From contig JAYKKM010000147.1 of NCBI GenBank assembly GCA_035772405.1, positions 3,016,001 to 3,080,000 of the forward strand: a DNA stretch of 64,000 nt, read 5' to 3'. The position numbers and the translations under genes were made by a program. The notes under the pieces were generated by a model, which was not told where the DNA came from, made no database searches, and saw only the letters and a program-made list of their open reading frames with translations. This stretch comes from Chrysogorgia sp. JL179-B06 (taxonomy: Eukaryota > Cnidaria > Anthozoa > Scleralcyonacea > Chrysogorgiidae). Below, in pieces: positions 32,399 through 43,947 of this stretch; position 1 is the first letter of the stretch, and the number at the start of each line of letters is the position of its first letter.

Positions 32399-32582
32399 TA
32401 TAAGCTGTATTAGTTCATTTTGAAGACGATTCTCTTTGATGTACCGCGGTTATTATATACTAAATTTCACTTAAACTAAATTTCATTTTTGCGCATAACA
32501 AAATGAACTAAGTAAGTTACCACGGTTTCGGTATACTTAAAACACAATGAAGTCTTTGTTCTTCGGAAGGTTTTATCTAACA

Positions 32583-32708
32583 TATCACCATTGGTTCAGT
32601 AGTTTGTTCTCTAGTGGCCATTATCTCTGATATCAACCTCAAAGTTATTCATGAGGTTGATATGTAGTTATCAACCTCATAAATACTAAACTTCACCAAT
32701 GGTGATAT
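32583..32708. repeat. Short TIR element
   Basis: atcaccattggttcagtag and ttcaccaatggtgat are inverted ends, with an inner tatcaacctca/tgaggttgata palindrome at about 32630-32665. Confidence 0.6.
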
Positions 32709-32721
32709 AAGGCGGGACCTC

Positions 32722-32784
32722 GGTGTTTAAGCGATATATCAATCCTCGGGCTTCGCCCTCGGGTTGATATATCGCTTAAACACC
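32722..32784. repeat. Hairpin with GGCTTCGCC apex
   Basis: ggtgtttaagcgatatatca and its inverse flank ctcgggcttcgccctcggg, giving about 29-bp arms. Confidence 0.85.
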
Positions 32785-33667
32785 TCAGCGTCATATAACC
32801 TATACAAGAAACCTGCCAAGGGGCCTTCGGCCCTCGGTATTTATCCTATACCTAGGTTTAGACTGGAAAACAAATCCGTCATGGGATTTTCCTCTTGAAT
32901 GTTTTTTAGCATGTCGCAATTTAAATCTCCGATAACGAATACCTCCTTTCTGTGTGTGAGAATACTTTTCCAGCGGTGTTGTTTAATATACGGTAGCCAA
33001 GCATAGAAGTGGAATTTCCTGTATTTCAAATTTTATTTACAAAAGAAGTGAAATTTAAATTGGACATTAACTGACCTGGGCAACTGGGTATTTCAACACC
33101 CGAGAAACATTGATTTTATACCAGGTTTTTAACAAACTATCTCCGCATGGTGACGGGGACCAGACTGATGCCAGACTTGTCAGTGCAGTGTTTCACGTGG
33201 CAGTACAGAAACCAGAGTTGCGATACAAACTGCACAAGCGGCTTTGAAGGGGAAATGGCCCCAAGGCGGGTATTGATTAGTGCCGCACCCCTTCCCCACA
33301 CAAATTCAAAAAATTGCAATATTCAGAAAATTAGAACATCTGTTCGGAAAACATCAATGTTTCCATATGAAGCAATAATAAAATAGGAAAAGCAACCAGA
33401 AGCGTTAAATTGTCGATGGGCTATATATTTGGTTAACAAGTAAGTAACATCAGAGATGTTAATTACTGAACTAGCGCGAGATGTAGCGGGGGTACCGCTT
33501 GTACGTTTTTGTAATTTGATATTACTCCGCTTCAAGAGTAATCCGACAAGTTCCATTTCCGATCGATTGCGTGGTCGAGAAGTGGGCGAAGAAACATGCC
33601 AGACGCATAGCCTGTGTGTGTTTTGTCTCGAAACTGACAGACGCCGCCTGTGATGAGTTTGCCTAAG
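32785..33667. other. Region with a LINE relic and chance ORFs
   Basis: Apart from the endonuclease relic at 32841-33029, overlapping ORFs at 33137-33697 on both strands show no recognisable domain. Confidence 0.4.
32841..33029 (-). mobile_element. LINE endonuclease relic
   Basis: The minus strand reads HRKEVFVIGDLNCDMLK, the strand containing the catalytic GDxN motif of LINE apurinic-type endonucleases. Only about 60 residues remain. Confidence 0.65.
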
Positions 33668-34000
33668 TAACCAGGCCTTATCCAAAATGGCAGCCAATAT
33701 TGGGGTTAGAAAACTAGTTAGGCGGCGGGTTAGAAAACTCGTTAGATGGGGGGTTAGGGTTATAATTTTTGTTTTGGGGTTAGTGGTTATTTACATGGTT
33801 AAGTGACAAAATTATTACCATTATATAGCTAACAACTTTATTAAAAACTTATAAAATTATCTACAAATAATTATTTAAAATATTCTAAAATTGTAGTCGG
33901 GGGTTCGTTCATGATTACATTTTATATATATAGATACTTTACGATTATATAGCTCCCCTTTTCGCTAATACTGCCGGCCATTTTGAATAAGGCCTGGTTA
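33668..34000. mobile_element. MITE with TAACCAGGCCTTAT ends
   Basis: The ends TAACCAGGCCTTATCC and GAATAAGGCCTGGTTA are inverted, with matching ccaaaatggc/gccattttg just inside. The interior contains ggggttag repeats. It is related to 34713-34883. Confidence 0.7.
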
Positions 34001-34057
34001 CACAAGTAATTTCAAAAAATGAGCCCAAAATATTATTCTGCGTGACGCAGGTTACAT

Positions 34058-34632
34058 ATTACCGCGTTCTTTTAAAGGGATGGTAAGACCGAAAATCGTC
34101 TATCTAATTTTTATTTTATCTATTAGTACTAAAAAACTGAGGAAGAATAGCGTTCTTACTTAGTCAATATCTTATGTTGTTCCAAAGATATTGACGTTTT
34201 TGAAAGATGCAAATGAACTTATGACGTCATCTACTCCAAAATTTAAACTAAAGTAATCTTTAAAATGAAAAATGTAACACTACACTGTGTATAGTTAATG
34301 CTTAACCATTTTTAGTAGCATACATCTGGAACGTTTCAGCACAATCTAGCCGTTATCTCCAAAGATATTCCTCATTTTTAGAATTTGAGTGGAGTAGATG
34401 ACGTCATCAGGTATCTCATTTACAGCTTTTAAAAACTGAAATATCTCTGGAACAAGATAAGACATTGACAAAGTAAGAGCGCTATTCTTGCTTATTTCGA
34501 ATGCACTTCTAGATAAAGCCCAAATTGGGATAAATTATTTTTGCGTCTTACTGCCCCTTTAAAAAACCCGCTTTAAATTTCAAAAAGTTTACACAGAAAG
34601 TTAAGCGGGGTTTTTTAAAAGAATGAGGTAAT
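34058..34632. mobile_element. 575-bp foldback element
   Basis: Arms are inverted across the whole length: attaccgcgttcttttaaa at the left against ttttaaaagaatgaggtaat at the right, agaatagcgttcttactt against aagtaagagcgctattct, and atgacgtcatctactcc against ggagtagatgacgtcat at the centre. No ORF. Confidence 0.8.
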
Positions 34633-34712
34633 ACATAACATATCTATCGTTCTGTTGCTAATATATGCTAATATATTTGGAACCTCGTAACATGAAATTA
34701 TAACCCTACATG

Positions 34713-34883
34713 CCTTATTCCAAAATGGCTGCCAATTTAATATTCTTTTAATGCATATAAATTAGCCCTTATAGTCTCGTTATTGTGAACCAAATTCAAA
34801 ATAATTTTTCTTCTGAAACGAGGCTAGAAGGGCTAATTTAAATACACATACATTATTAAATTGGCATCCGTTTTGGAATAAGG
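34713..34883. mobile_element. MITE with CCTTATTCCAAAATGG ends
   Basis: The ends ccttattccaaaatggctgc and its inverse extend into inverted ttagcccttatagtctcgtt-like segments. A 171-bp palindrome. Confidence 0.75.
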
Positions 34884-35579
34884 TCTATAGCCTGATGAAC
34901 AATAATTTTGAAATTCACGAAAAGGCACTTTTTGTATCAGTAAACTATTTTAATTCATGAAATAACACTGTACGTTTATTATTACAGTAAATCGTTCATA
35001 CGTTCATGAGTTACAGGACTACTAGCTCACAAGAACATTGGAGAATTGTGTGACGGCTCGAAATGGGCGATTGTCTTTGTCAAAATAGCTGTAATTTGAA
35101 GTAATATTGCTAAAGTAATGTCCGAATGTCTTAAAGTGCCATATGTCTCTTTTCAATCTATTTCATCCACTTTGGCCTGATTTAAAAAAATTTATCTTAG
35201 AGTCCGCCAGTGTCTTTACCTTTGGGAAGAGTTTGCATATCTGTTATCATTCCAAATAAAGACGTAATGCTTATAGATCAGTGACAAATACTTGAAGGAG
35301 TGCGAACTCTGATATCAAATCTTCATATTGATACAAAAAGTAAGTCATTTTTGCATCAGCGCAAAAAATTCAAAGCGAAAGCTGCAGATTTCATTAATTT
35401 GTCTTTTTATTAAAGTGCTTTTAAAATATTTCAAAATTAGCCTCCAGTGACCACCTTAAGAGAAAGGGAGTGGTTGAAATAAATACGTTTTGGCAGATCA
35501 GTTCAACGGGTAGTGGATTGCGAGATATTTATGAATTAGAGATAGCGCCCTTGAGGTCTCGTATAAAAGGTCATAAAGA
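34884..35579. other. Gene-free stretch
   Basis: AT-rich and without a recognisable exon or repeat boundary. It may include unrecognisable BEL/Pao sequence adjoining 35580. Confidence 0.4.
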
Positions 35580-36250
35580 TTGAGGCTTTTGAAGTGCCCA
35601 CCCAGCGTTTCACAAATTAAAAACGAGCATATTGAGGTAATCGTTACCATCATCTTCAAGGGTTATGGTTCTCTGATGTTTGTTGGAATAAGGAACAACT
35701 TGAAATTGAATTTCTTATTGGGTCAAATTACTTTTGGTGCTTTCTGGACAGGAGAACCATAAGGGGGTGCGATGAACCTGTATAGCATTGGAAACAAGTG
35801 TAGGTTGGGTGTTGTAAAAGATAGCAGAGCACCGGAGAAGATGAATGTGTTTTTTGTTAACAGGAGGTTGTTTTTTGTTAACAGGAGGTTGTGAGAGAAC
35901 ACGAAGAGTTGAATAACTCTGTGCAGAGACTATGGGATTTTGAGACTTGGAAACAAGTGTAGGTTGGGTGTTGTAATAGATAGCAGAGCACCGGAGAAGA
36001 TGAATGTGTTTTTTGTTAACAGGTTGTTTTTTGTTAACAGGAGGTTGTGAGAGAACACGAAGAGTTGAATAACTCTGTGCAGAGACTATGGGATTTTGAG
36101 ACTTTAGGAATTAGGGAGGGGAATAAGGTGCTGCATGAGGCATTGACGGATGGGATTGAGCTCACATGCAAGAGATACACGGTGTTTTTACCATGGAAAG
36201 AATTGCACCATGCAGAGATTCCTATAGTAATATAATGTATAAGAGGTTAA
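35580..36250 (+). mobile_element. BEL/Pao-type retrotransposon pol relic
   Basis: Fragments match the protease-to-RT region of BEL/Pao elements: FWTGEP near 35740, then SVQRLWDFETLGI, and RYTVFLPWKELHHAEIP near 36170-36225, a motif order typical of that family. The reading is broken by stops and by a 159-bp tandem duplication (35788-35946 and 35947-36105). No LTRs were identified. Confidence 0.65.
35788..36105 (+). repeat. 159-bp tandem duplication inside the BEL/Pao relic
   Basis: Two near-identical copies, both containing gttttttgttaacagg repeats, differ by a few bases and a 3-bp indel. Confidence 0.9.
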
Positions 36251-36762
36251 CGAACAGTGCAAGGACGAGGGAATTGGTGAGAAAGTCGCTACACTTGATA
36301 GTAAGAGTAGGTACACTCAGGGCACGGGGTATTGGGGGCTCCGCACCCCCCAAATGCCATTAACTCGTTAGTAACTGACTCATTTTACTGTTAATTTATT
36401 ATTGGAGACGTGCATGGAATGTCAAAATTGAATGTGATTCGGAAATTTTCTGCCTGCACCATCCCCCCATTGGAATAGATAGCGCAGGGAATATTTGACC
36501 GACTTACTGTAAGAGAATGCCATACAAATGGTAATTGTGAATTCGCGGCGGAACTGCACGTTGGAAATAATAAATCGTTGGGAATTCGGTATAAGATGTA
36601 AGTATTGATTGTTGAGAAGAATCAAGCCATTATAGGGGCAGAATTGAGGGAAGTGTCCACGAGAAAGGCAGTTTATCTGAACAGACCCGTGCATGAGTTT
36701 CCAAGGTAAAATGTTTCAGGATACTTTCATGAAACTGTAAGTATACTTACCATTTGTTAAAG
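36251..36762. other. Gene-free stretch
   Basis: Probable continuation of retroelement debris. Frames up to about 90 codons show no domain. Confidence 0.4.
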
Positions 36763-37157
36763 TGCCCTTAACTTCAAATTTTTTTATTGTCGTATTTGGA
36801 AGAACTTTTAAAATGATAAAGTAACTTCTTTTGAATATTTTCGTTTCTTCGCTTTCTTTTTGAGATATATCAGTTTGTTTGATATGCATACAGTAATGAC
36901 TTATTGGAAGAAATCCTTGAAAATCGAGAAGCTTGGTGTTGTGGGAGAAACACGCACACGTGTTATTCACACTATTTATAACATTCTCCGATAACTCATT
37001 ATGCATGTGTGACGTAAATTCCGTATATTTGCATATCAAACAAACTGATATATCTCAAAAAGAAAGCGAAGAAACGAAAATCTTCAAAAGAAGTTACTTT
37101 ATCGTTTTAAAAGTTCTTCCAAATAAGACAATAAAAAATTTTGAGGTTAGGGGCATT
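36763..37157. mobile_element. Foldback with 129-bp arms
   Basis: Arms 36763-36891 and 37030-37157 are inverted copies of high identity (more than 90% by eye), sharing gagatatatcagtttgtttg and cttcttttgaa. A unique 138-bp centre separates them. Confidence 0.85.
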
Positions 37158-37517
37158 AAGTTATGCAGTAATTAGTATTATGGTTATAATACTGCTCTAA
37201 CTCTAATTTCCGAATATTGATGCATAAAAATTGATGCTCAAAGATGTTCACACCAGGATCTGAAATCTGCGTTTTTTAACTTGTACTGTAGATGTTTCCA
37301 CAATATTTCACAACATGAATTACTTTTTCCACCAAGTAAATTTAATTCAAGCCTAAAAATTAAATTTTTTAATATATTTTGTGACGTTAAAAATTGAAAT
37401 GTGCATTCATGACTTGGGCTAATTAATGTTTGGTTTAATCTTGTTGGACAACCGTTATCGAAATGCTCTTGCTAAAAATCATGCCAAGTTTTCTATTTAC
37501 ATTACTACGTACAGGTA

Positions 37518-38136
37518 CAGCGGCCGCGGAAGCTATTTTGAAGTGGGGAGGCTAAATTGCGAGCGGGAAGCGCTGGACTGATCTACGTGGGTCCGGGGGG
37601 CATGCTCCACCGGAAAATTTTGAAATTTAGGGCCTCTGAAATGGCTAGAAATGCCTCCTTTTGCTAAAATAGCTTCAAACAGCTTTTAATTTTTGGATCA
37701 ATTTAATGGTCTTAAATCACTATGCAGAAGTTTTTATTTTGCTATATTACATTTTACGACTTGTTTTGTATTCAGATTTATAATGAACTTTATGTAATAA
37801 TAATAATAATAAGCTTTATTTACTTAGGGTAACTCTATCAGTCAAATAACTGTTCTCCCTGGAGGCCCTGAAACATGTAGGCCATGTACAAAAATAAGTT
37901 TGAAGATGGAATGGAAAATTACGGAACAATGGAAACAATTAACTATGGAATATTGGAATACAGTTCAAAATACAGTTATACTCATTCATCATTGTGAGGG
38001 CTTGTAAGTCCATTATGAAGCACTTAATTTAGTCACTCGACGAGAAGTCATTTTCCGTAAATGTTCCAAAATAATCAGCGAAAAAAGTGGGGGAGGGGCT
38101 ATAGCCCACCCTAGCCCCCGTGTTCCGCGGCCCCTG
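37518..38136. mobile_element. hAT5-like element with 5-bp duplication
   Basis: TIRs CAGCGGCCGCGGAA and TTCCGCGGCCCCTG are flanked by AGGTA on both sides (37513-37517 and 38137-38141). The interior includes a LINE-like 3' end with (TAA)n at 37796-37815. Confidence 0.75.
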
Positions 38137-38141
38137 AGGTA

Positions 38142-38421
38142 CTGTATTCAGTATAATTATCGTCATTAAAAGCTATGAATGTATTTTGTGTCAAGTTACA
38201 TGTAGAGAATGTTAAAGGAACGCACGAATAAGTTGCTTCTTTCACAATTAGATCTGATTGACCCGTATTTAGGAGTCTGCTTATTATTTATAACAGAAAT
38301 ATAAAATGTTTTATATTTATTTGTGATGTAAAATCACAGTAATATAAAATATAAATCATTTGATATTTCTTTAATATAAATTTAAACTTGTCCAGTATTT
38401 CCATCTGTCATTCTTTCTTAT
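38142..38421 (-). other. FLAD1: Probable 3' UTR of FLAD1
   Basis: This AT-rich sequence directly follows the FLAD1 stop on the minus strand. A reverse AATAAA lies at 38316-38321, about 100 bp past the stop, and is a candidate polyadenylation signal. Confidence 0.45.
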
Positions 38422-39122
38422 TCAGATTCTACTGTCTCTTTCCTTGCTTGCATCCTCTAGCATGTAAGCTGGTTTGTAAGTCCCATCATCCAGTTTAAGT
38501 GCTGGATTTGGTTTGGTATTATGGACACCTCCAATGGATGTGTAACCTTGATCATACAGGGAAAGATATGGGATTTTGCATCCTCTCAATACAGACCACA
38601 CATCTAAGTAATCCCAGTTTAGTATTGCATTAATCCTCATATACTCTGGCCAGCCAGGATCCGTAGATGAGAACAACTTCAGTTGATCACTATATGGATC
38701 ATGCTTCCTAGTACCCATGAGAATTGCTTTGATACATGGATGAGATACCTTCAAAGATTTAAGTGCTTCTTTAATGCTGGCTTTTACAGTGATTATGCTC
38801 AAGGCATATGTTGTGGCACATTCAGATATGAATTCTTCTGCTTCAACAAAAGGTGAATCAATTTGAACGTACAAAGCATTCAACTTGCCTGTAAATGATG
38901 GGTGCTTTTTCATAACGGCAGCACGGTAAATATGTAGCAGTGCCATGCAGTCTTTCCCACCATTAAAGCTGATACACAACTCATCTAAACTGTACTGCAT
39001 CAATGCTTCTTGTAGCACTGCCCAAGCACCTTTAACACAGGAACTTGACTTGGAGACATTGCTGGCAGATAAGAGAAGGTTAATGTTTTCAAACTGAAGA
39101 GCTGGCTGTTTTATTTTGGCAT
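38422..39122 (-). CDS. FLAD1: FAD synthase, last exon (PAPS-reductase-like FMN adenylyltransferase domain)
   Basis: This exon encodes the catalytic domain of animal FAD synthase, which transfers AMP from ATP to FMN. The PP-loop-like SFNGGKD motif is followed by CMALLHIYRAAV, a MGTRKHDPYS motif, then TDPGWPEYMRINAILNWDYLDVW and a final YKPAYMLED..KERDSR tail, as in FLAD1 C-termini. The acceptor is ctgtatttttAG at 39124-39123; the Met-starting frame upstream of it is intron. The exon begins with two bases completing a codon, so the previous exon must end one base into a codon. The first exon here ends with two extra bases, so at least one middle exon is unidentified. The stop at 38422 is the natural end. 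Confidence 0.93.
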
Positions 39123-39399
39123 CTAAAAATACAGTAAGATAAAAGAAATATGAATATCCCATGTATAATGAATGTCAAATATTTGTATTAATCATATATA
39201 TTTGTATTCATACTGCATCAGAAGTAAAAACTAAACTGCAGCGCTGCAAATAATATCAGAAGTATTTTATGAGGCATGTCCTGTGTGTTACTCTAAAGGG
39301 AATTTGCTTTCATAAATAGATTCTTGTTAATGCATTTGCAGTTAAACTGGATGTTTGTTTCACCAGAAGGTTTGCGCATGCTTTGTGCGCACAATCCCA

Positions 39400-40450
39400 G
39401 GGTGGATGGGGTTGTCACGCCAGAGATATGCTGAAGCATTCACAACCATATGACAACTAGAATACCAATTGGATATTTGATACATTCCTGCGTGGATCGT
39501 CAGATGGTTATCATATTTTCTAACAGCTTGACAACAGAGAGTAAAACTTGGAGTCACTCAGAGTGGTCGGACGTGGGTCCATAGTTATTTGCTATGATGA
39601 AAAACGATCTAGACGCTAGGGGAGTTACCTTATGAAAATATGTTGATGACTTAACTGTTGCCGAAGTTGTGCTGAAAGGTAAGACGAGCAACATGCAGTC
39701 CACCGTTGATGAGATTCAAGCTCAGTCGGATGAATTAAAGTTGACTCTTAACAAAGATAAGTGCAAGGAAACAATGCATCCAATTTTCCAAAGTGGCGAC
39801 ACAGTGCTCCCCCCTAATCATCAACTCCAAAGATTAGAATTAGAACTTGTAAATCAAGTGAAAGTGTTAGGAGTCATTATTAGTAATGACCTCAAATGGA
39901 ATTGCCACATTGATAGTGTTGTAAAAAAGGTGTCTTTACCAACTGAAACAAGCTAATAGATAGAATAGATAGAAAAACTTTATTTAAACACGCTAACCAT
40001 TGTCAACCTAGGCTGATTTCCACAAGGGGCGTGTATAACAACATTACAACAATATAGTATAGTAACATATAGTGCACACTGCACGTGTATAAGACTAGTA
40101 GTATAGAGTATGCCTCTCCAGTATTCCACCATTCTTTACCAGCTTATCTGAGTGACGATTTAGAGCACATACAGAGGCAGGCCTTATCAGTTATTTTGAG
40201 TAGTGGCAATTACATCTTTATATCTTATAATAGCCTGCGTGGCAGGCTAATCTTACAATGACGCTTTGCACCTTGCAGGTATAACTACTCTGAGCGACAG
40301 GCGACGTAATGTGTGTAATAAAATTTTTAACTCTATCATAAGCGACCCTAACCACAAGAAATATATAATTTGCTTTTATAACATGCTTTTAATGTTAACT
40401 GTAGATATTACTCAATAAGACATAATAGCATTTTTCATATCCCCCGATTT
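39400..40450 (+). mobile_element. LINE reverse transcriptase relic in the FLAD1 intron
   Basis: In broken frames the + strand shows non-LTR RT motifs in order: IPAWIVRWLSYFLTA, QQRVKLGV, then KYVDDLTVAEV (the YxDD catalytic box), LTLNKDKCKE, VKVLGVIISNDLKW, EYASPVFHHSLPAYLSDDLE and TLSDRRRNVCNKIF. It is interrupted by about 130 bp near 39955-40090 and by the 19-bp insert at 40231. Its 3' tail appears to resume at 44705-44870 beyond the TIR element. Confidence 0.85.
40231..40249. mobile_element. 19-bp minimal TAGCCTGCG-family insertion
   Basis: The palindrome TAGCCTGCGTGGCAGGCTA is flanked by ATCTTATAA and ATCTTACAA (8 of 9 identical). It interrupts LINE coding sequence, and the LINE motif NDALHLAGITTLSDRR continues directly after one copy of the duplication. 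Confidence 0.7.
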
Positions 40451-40551
40451 CATTCATTATATACAGTACTGCTCACATGAAACTTAACCATTCTCGCGAG
40501 TTTTTTGCGAGCGCGAATCGAGCGAGAAGTTATATAATGTTATTATAATGG

Positions 40552-40870
40552 TTATATAGATTTTATATAATTTTTATCTATTTGGGCAGCAGATTGCATG
40601 GGAGTTAAATCTAGTCTTTGAGATAGTTGCAGTACAGACTTGTAGCCAGCAGACAACACTGACATATGTTTTTCCACCTGCACAATCAAATTACTTACAC
40701 CAGTTTCTTTGAAGATATTATTGGTTACCTGCATGATATTTTTTGCTTCTATTGCCGTTGGTACAATCTGAACGTGAATGCTTCCAGCTATTATGTTGTC
40801 TGAATGCGTCCAAAAGTGTTGGTTTCGAATATTGACAACTCCATTAATAGAAAGAACCTTTTTCAATGCC
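40552..40870 (-). pseudogene. SLC30A5/ZnT5-like C-terminal domain fragment
   Basis: The minus strand encodes a recognisable cation-efflux C-terminal cytoplasmic domain: KKVLSINGVVNIRNQHFWTH, IIAGSIHVQIVP, then NNIFKETGVSNLIVQVEKHM and a tail resembling the end of zinc transporter ZnT5. Family proteins have about five residues between VQVEK and HM that are absent here. No transmembrane exons were found in the window. The frame begins in ctcg-rich sequence like that at the ends of the surrounding TIR element, so it looks like a captured fragment rather than an exon of a complete gene, though an internal exon of an overlapping gene cannot be excluded. Confidence 0.65.
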
Positions 40871-41319
40871 TTCTCGCTCGTTACGTTAACGAGACTTCGC
40901 GCTCGTTTCTCGAACACTCTCGATAGCCACGTTATCGTTGCTCGAACGTTGGCGAGAGATTCTCCTAAAAATTTATAGAAATCCTAAAAATCTTACCGAA
41001 GAAATCTGTCTTCTTTACTATAAGTTTTTCGTACAAGATGCATGACAAGGATAGCGTTAAACTGTTAATACTGATAAAAACGTTGGGCTCGCATTAACGA
41101 AAAACGGCTATTAAACACCTACAGTATAGTACACCAAAAGCGGTCCGATTATTGCTCCGAAAGAAATGAGCATCGCTTTATAAGTATTGGAACCCAACGC
41201 TCATACGTCCACCTCCATCCTATTGCCTTTCACCAAAATGATTTCGTTTACAGCGACTAAGTGGCTTATTTTGACATGTTATCGAAGGATGAGCCACAAA
41301 ATGTAAATATATCGTTACG

Positions 41320-41773
41320 AAAATGATAACACGTCAAAGAGTCAAAAAGTTTTCAAAAGAAATGGCGCCGTTACGGTTCAAAAGGCATGTTTTCACTGAG
41401 AATTTGTCACAATAGTGAATAGTCAATACAGAGTAATCTGCGACTGAGTGATAAAATGCAAATATCGTTTCCCAAAATGATAAAACGTCAAAGAGTCAAA
41501 AGGTTTTCAAAAGAAATGGCACTGTTTCGCTTACCAGTCAGAACGTCCTCAAGTCAAAAGACCCATTCTATTAACCGTGAATAGATAATAATTATGACGC
41601 GTTTCGGGATTCGTATTTTGACAATAACTCTAAGTCGTCGAAATAAAAATTGATAATCCATGCACTTTTGCCGCATTTCGGTCTTTGAAAATAACCCTAA
41701 ATCATCAAAATAAAAATCGGTAACCAAAAACCCATGCTCTTTTGACGCGTTTCGGATTTTGAAAATAACTCTA
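41320..41773. repeat. Degenerate tandem repeats, about 65-bp unit, left block
   Basis: Units resemble cttttgacgcgtttcgg ... gaaaataactctaa ... catcaaaataaaaat. The array resumes at 43948-44070 and was split by the nested insertions. Confidence 0.65.
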
Positions 41774-41870
41774 AAGGCCCAGACACACCGAACGCGATTC
41801 GGCAACGCGGCGCAAATTTATTTGCTGTCGAAAACGGCTGAAAGATCGTGCCCTGCCGCGCGGCCGATTC

Positions 41871-43927
41871 TAGAGATGAGTCGATTGATCGGAAACTAAT
41901 CGGCAAAGCCGATTAATCGGCCAATTTAAAATAATCGGTAATCGGCTGATTGTTGCATAATAATCGGCAATAATCGGTTCATTAAATAAACGACGCAAGC
42001 ACACGCCGTGAGTCTGTAACTTCATAAGCATGAACACAATAGTCTTTTTACTCGGGCTACTGTGGTAGCCGAGTCTAGGTTTCGGTGTCTTTTTTGTTAT
42101 TTTTTTGTTCGAGATATGGCCCCAACAGGTTTTGCGAAACTGAGACACTGCCTCGTACCCAGGCGTCTCAATCCTTGTACGCGCCGTCGCGCACTGACAT
42201 TGCATGCATAGATATTAGTATAGTCACATGCCTCATGTGTCTTCTTTCTTTTCGTGGTTCGAATCGAAGGGAAGTGTTTTTACCAGCGATTGCTTGCAAG
42301 TGTTCGAAGTCAGTTGTATGTGGCTAGGAAGTATCTTGTTCTTGAATACGCTCACAATGCTTACAAACGCACACGCGTGTGATCGCGGACTTTTATTTTA
42401 TTGGCAATGAATCGCAGTTGAAAACGTTTACCGTGACCTGTAAACCCTCAAACCATTGCAAAGATTCTCTCCAAGATGAGAGAAACACAGATGAGAGATC
42501 AATCATGAAGACGGAATGGATAGCTTTCGAAGGACAGGGAAATATTATTATGCTATATTGACATTTATCCCTCGATTTATCCCGTGAAACTCCGTAATAT
42601 TTATCATTATAAAACGTTGTGTTTTTGTCTGATTTAAATCAATTCTATATCGAAATGATCACTTGAATCTGGCGAATCGAACGCTGTAGGTTTCGTCTAC
42701 ATGTACTTAAAATGTGAAGATCAGATGTTATATGAGAAAATGTGTAAGCGATTAAAGTGCCCAAAACTCGTCTTTAAAATCAAAGGACATGGCTTCAAGA
42801 TCTATTCGACGTTTACCCGATGATTTAATGCTTAAAATTATGTCCATTAAACCGTTGTAATTTCGTAACAGATATGTTTGGTATACCTTGCCGTTGATTT
42901 GTATATAAGTTTACATTAAATGTCAGGCGTTCTGCATTGGGGGGAGGGCTAGCCTGCATGCAGATGCCTGATTTTTCTTCGTCCCCTCGTAAAATCTTGT
43001 ATTTTCGTACAATCAAAATAGCTCTCACAGTTCTAGCCCAACTTAACGTAACTACATTGCTTCTAAAAGTTTCCCACTTCTTTAAACGAGCGCTGCACAA
43101 CGCCTTCAGTGCCTGATTACAGAAATCAGTAGCCCGAGTAAACGCCTGGACAGGCGTCTTGTTTTCACAATGAAATCCAAACTGTCCAGCTCATCCCAAT
43201 CATAAAGGTGACGATTTTTGATCTGCATACAAGTCAATTTTTATCAAACTGGATGATTTTTGTGTGACATGTTGCCACATATCCATAACAAGTGTTATGT
43301 TAAAAATATGGTCCTATGGTCCTGCTTTGACGAGATCACTTCAAAAGGCAGCCATGATATTAATATCTTGTTTTTGCATCACAATTAATAGATCAGTTTA
43401 ATGATTTTGTAATGTGGGTGTTAGAATTGTATTTGCTGTTTAATAAACTAATAAATTATTAACATAACAATTGTTGTTTTGAAATTCTTCTGTGGTAGCG
43501 TAGCACTACTACCGCATAGTAGCTATTTATAAAACCAAAAGACAGCCAAATAAACCGAAATTGATTCTCAAGGTTCCACATGACCATTTTTCTGTTGTTT
43601 GAAAGCAAGAATTAATTAATGGGAAATACAGACAAACATGAGTCTTGACATCATTTGTGCGCAGTGCTATTACTTTTTCAGGGTATTTCCGATCGTTTAA
43701 ACTACCAAAACTTCCACAATAATCACCACAAGCCATTTCTGTTATATTTCGAAAATGTTATTTGCCCCTAGCTATCCCATAAAACATTGTAACACTGTGC
43801 AGAGACTGGTAACCGGGGACATATCGATAATCGGCATATATCGATTAATCGGCCAATTATTTTGTTTAATTGGCCTCCAAATAATCGGCTACAGTAATTG
43901 GCTATTTTCGTAATCGGCTCATCTCTA
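41871..43927. mobile_element. hAT-like element (TAGAGATGAG ends)
   Basis: The ends TAGAGATGAGTCGATT and inverse AATCGGCTCATCTCTA carry subterminal atcgg/ccgat repeats. A perfect 8-bp duplication GCCGATTC flanks it (41863-41870 and 43928-43935). No transposase is seen. A Helentron-like copy is nested inside. Confidence 0.88.
42049..43162 (+). mobile_element. Helentron-like non-autonomous element, copy B
   Basis: The 5' end is TACTCGGGCTACTGTGG and the 3' end is GTAGCCCGAGTAAACGCCTG, ga, CAGGCGTCTTGT, inserted between Ts. Its 3' hairpin stem is ACGCCTG/CAGGCGT, longer than in the other copies. The 1.1-kb length suggests an internal deletion relative to copies A and D. Confidence 0.7.
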
Positions 43928-43947
43928 GCCGATTCGCATCTGGCCTT

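Larger units (their letters stand above)
41774..43947. mobile_element. TA-flanked MITE (AAGGCC family) split by insertions
   Basis: The ends AAGGCCCAGAC and TCTGGCCTT are flanked by TA (41772-41773 and 43948-43949). Without the nested hAT it would be only about 120 bp. Confidence 0.65.

Noticed and set aside
33323..33697. 124-codon minus-strand ORF
   Set aside because: It runs into the TIR of the MITE at 33668 and has low-complexity basic sequence without a domain.
41774..43947. A single large autonomous transposon
   Set aside because: Exact TA and 8-bp duplications at successive boundaries show separate nested insertions, and no transposase ORF is present.
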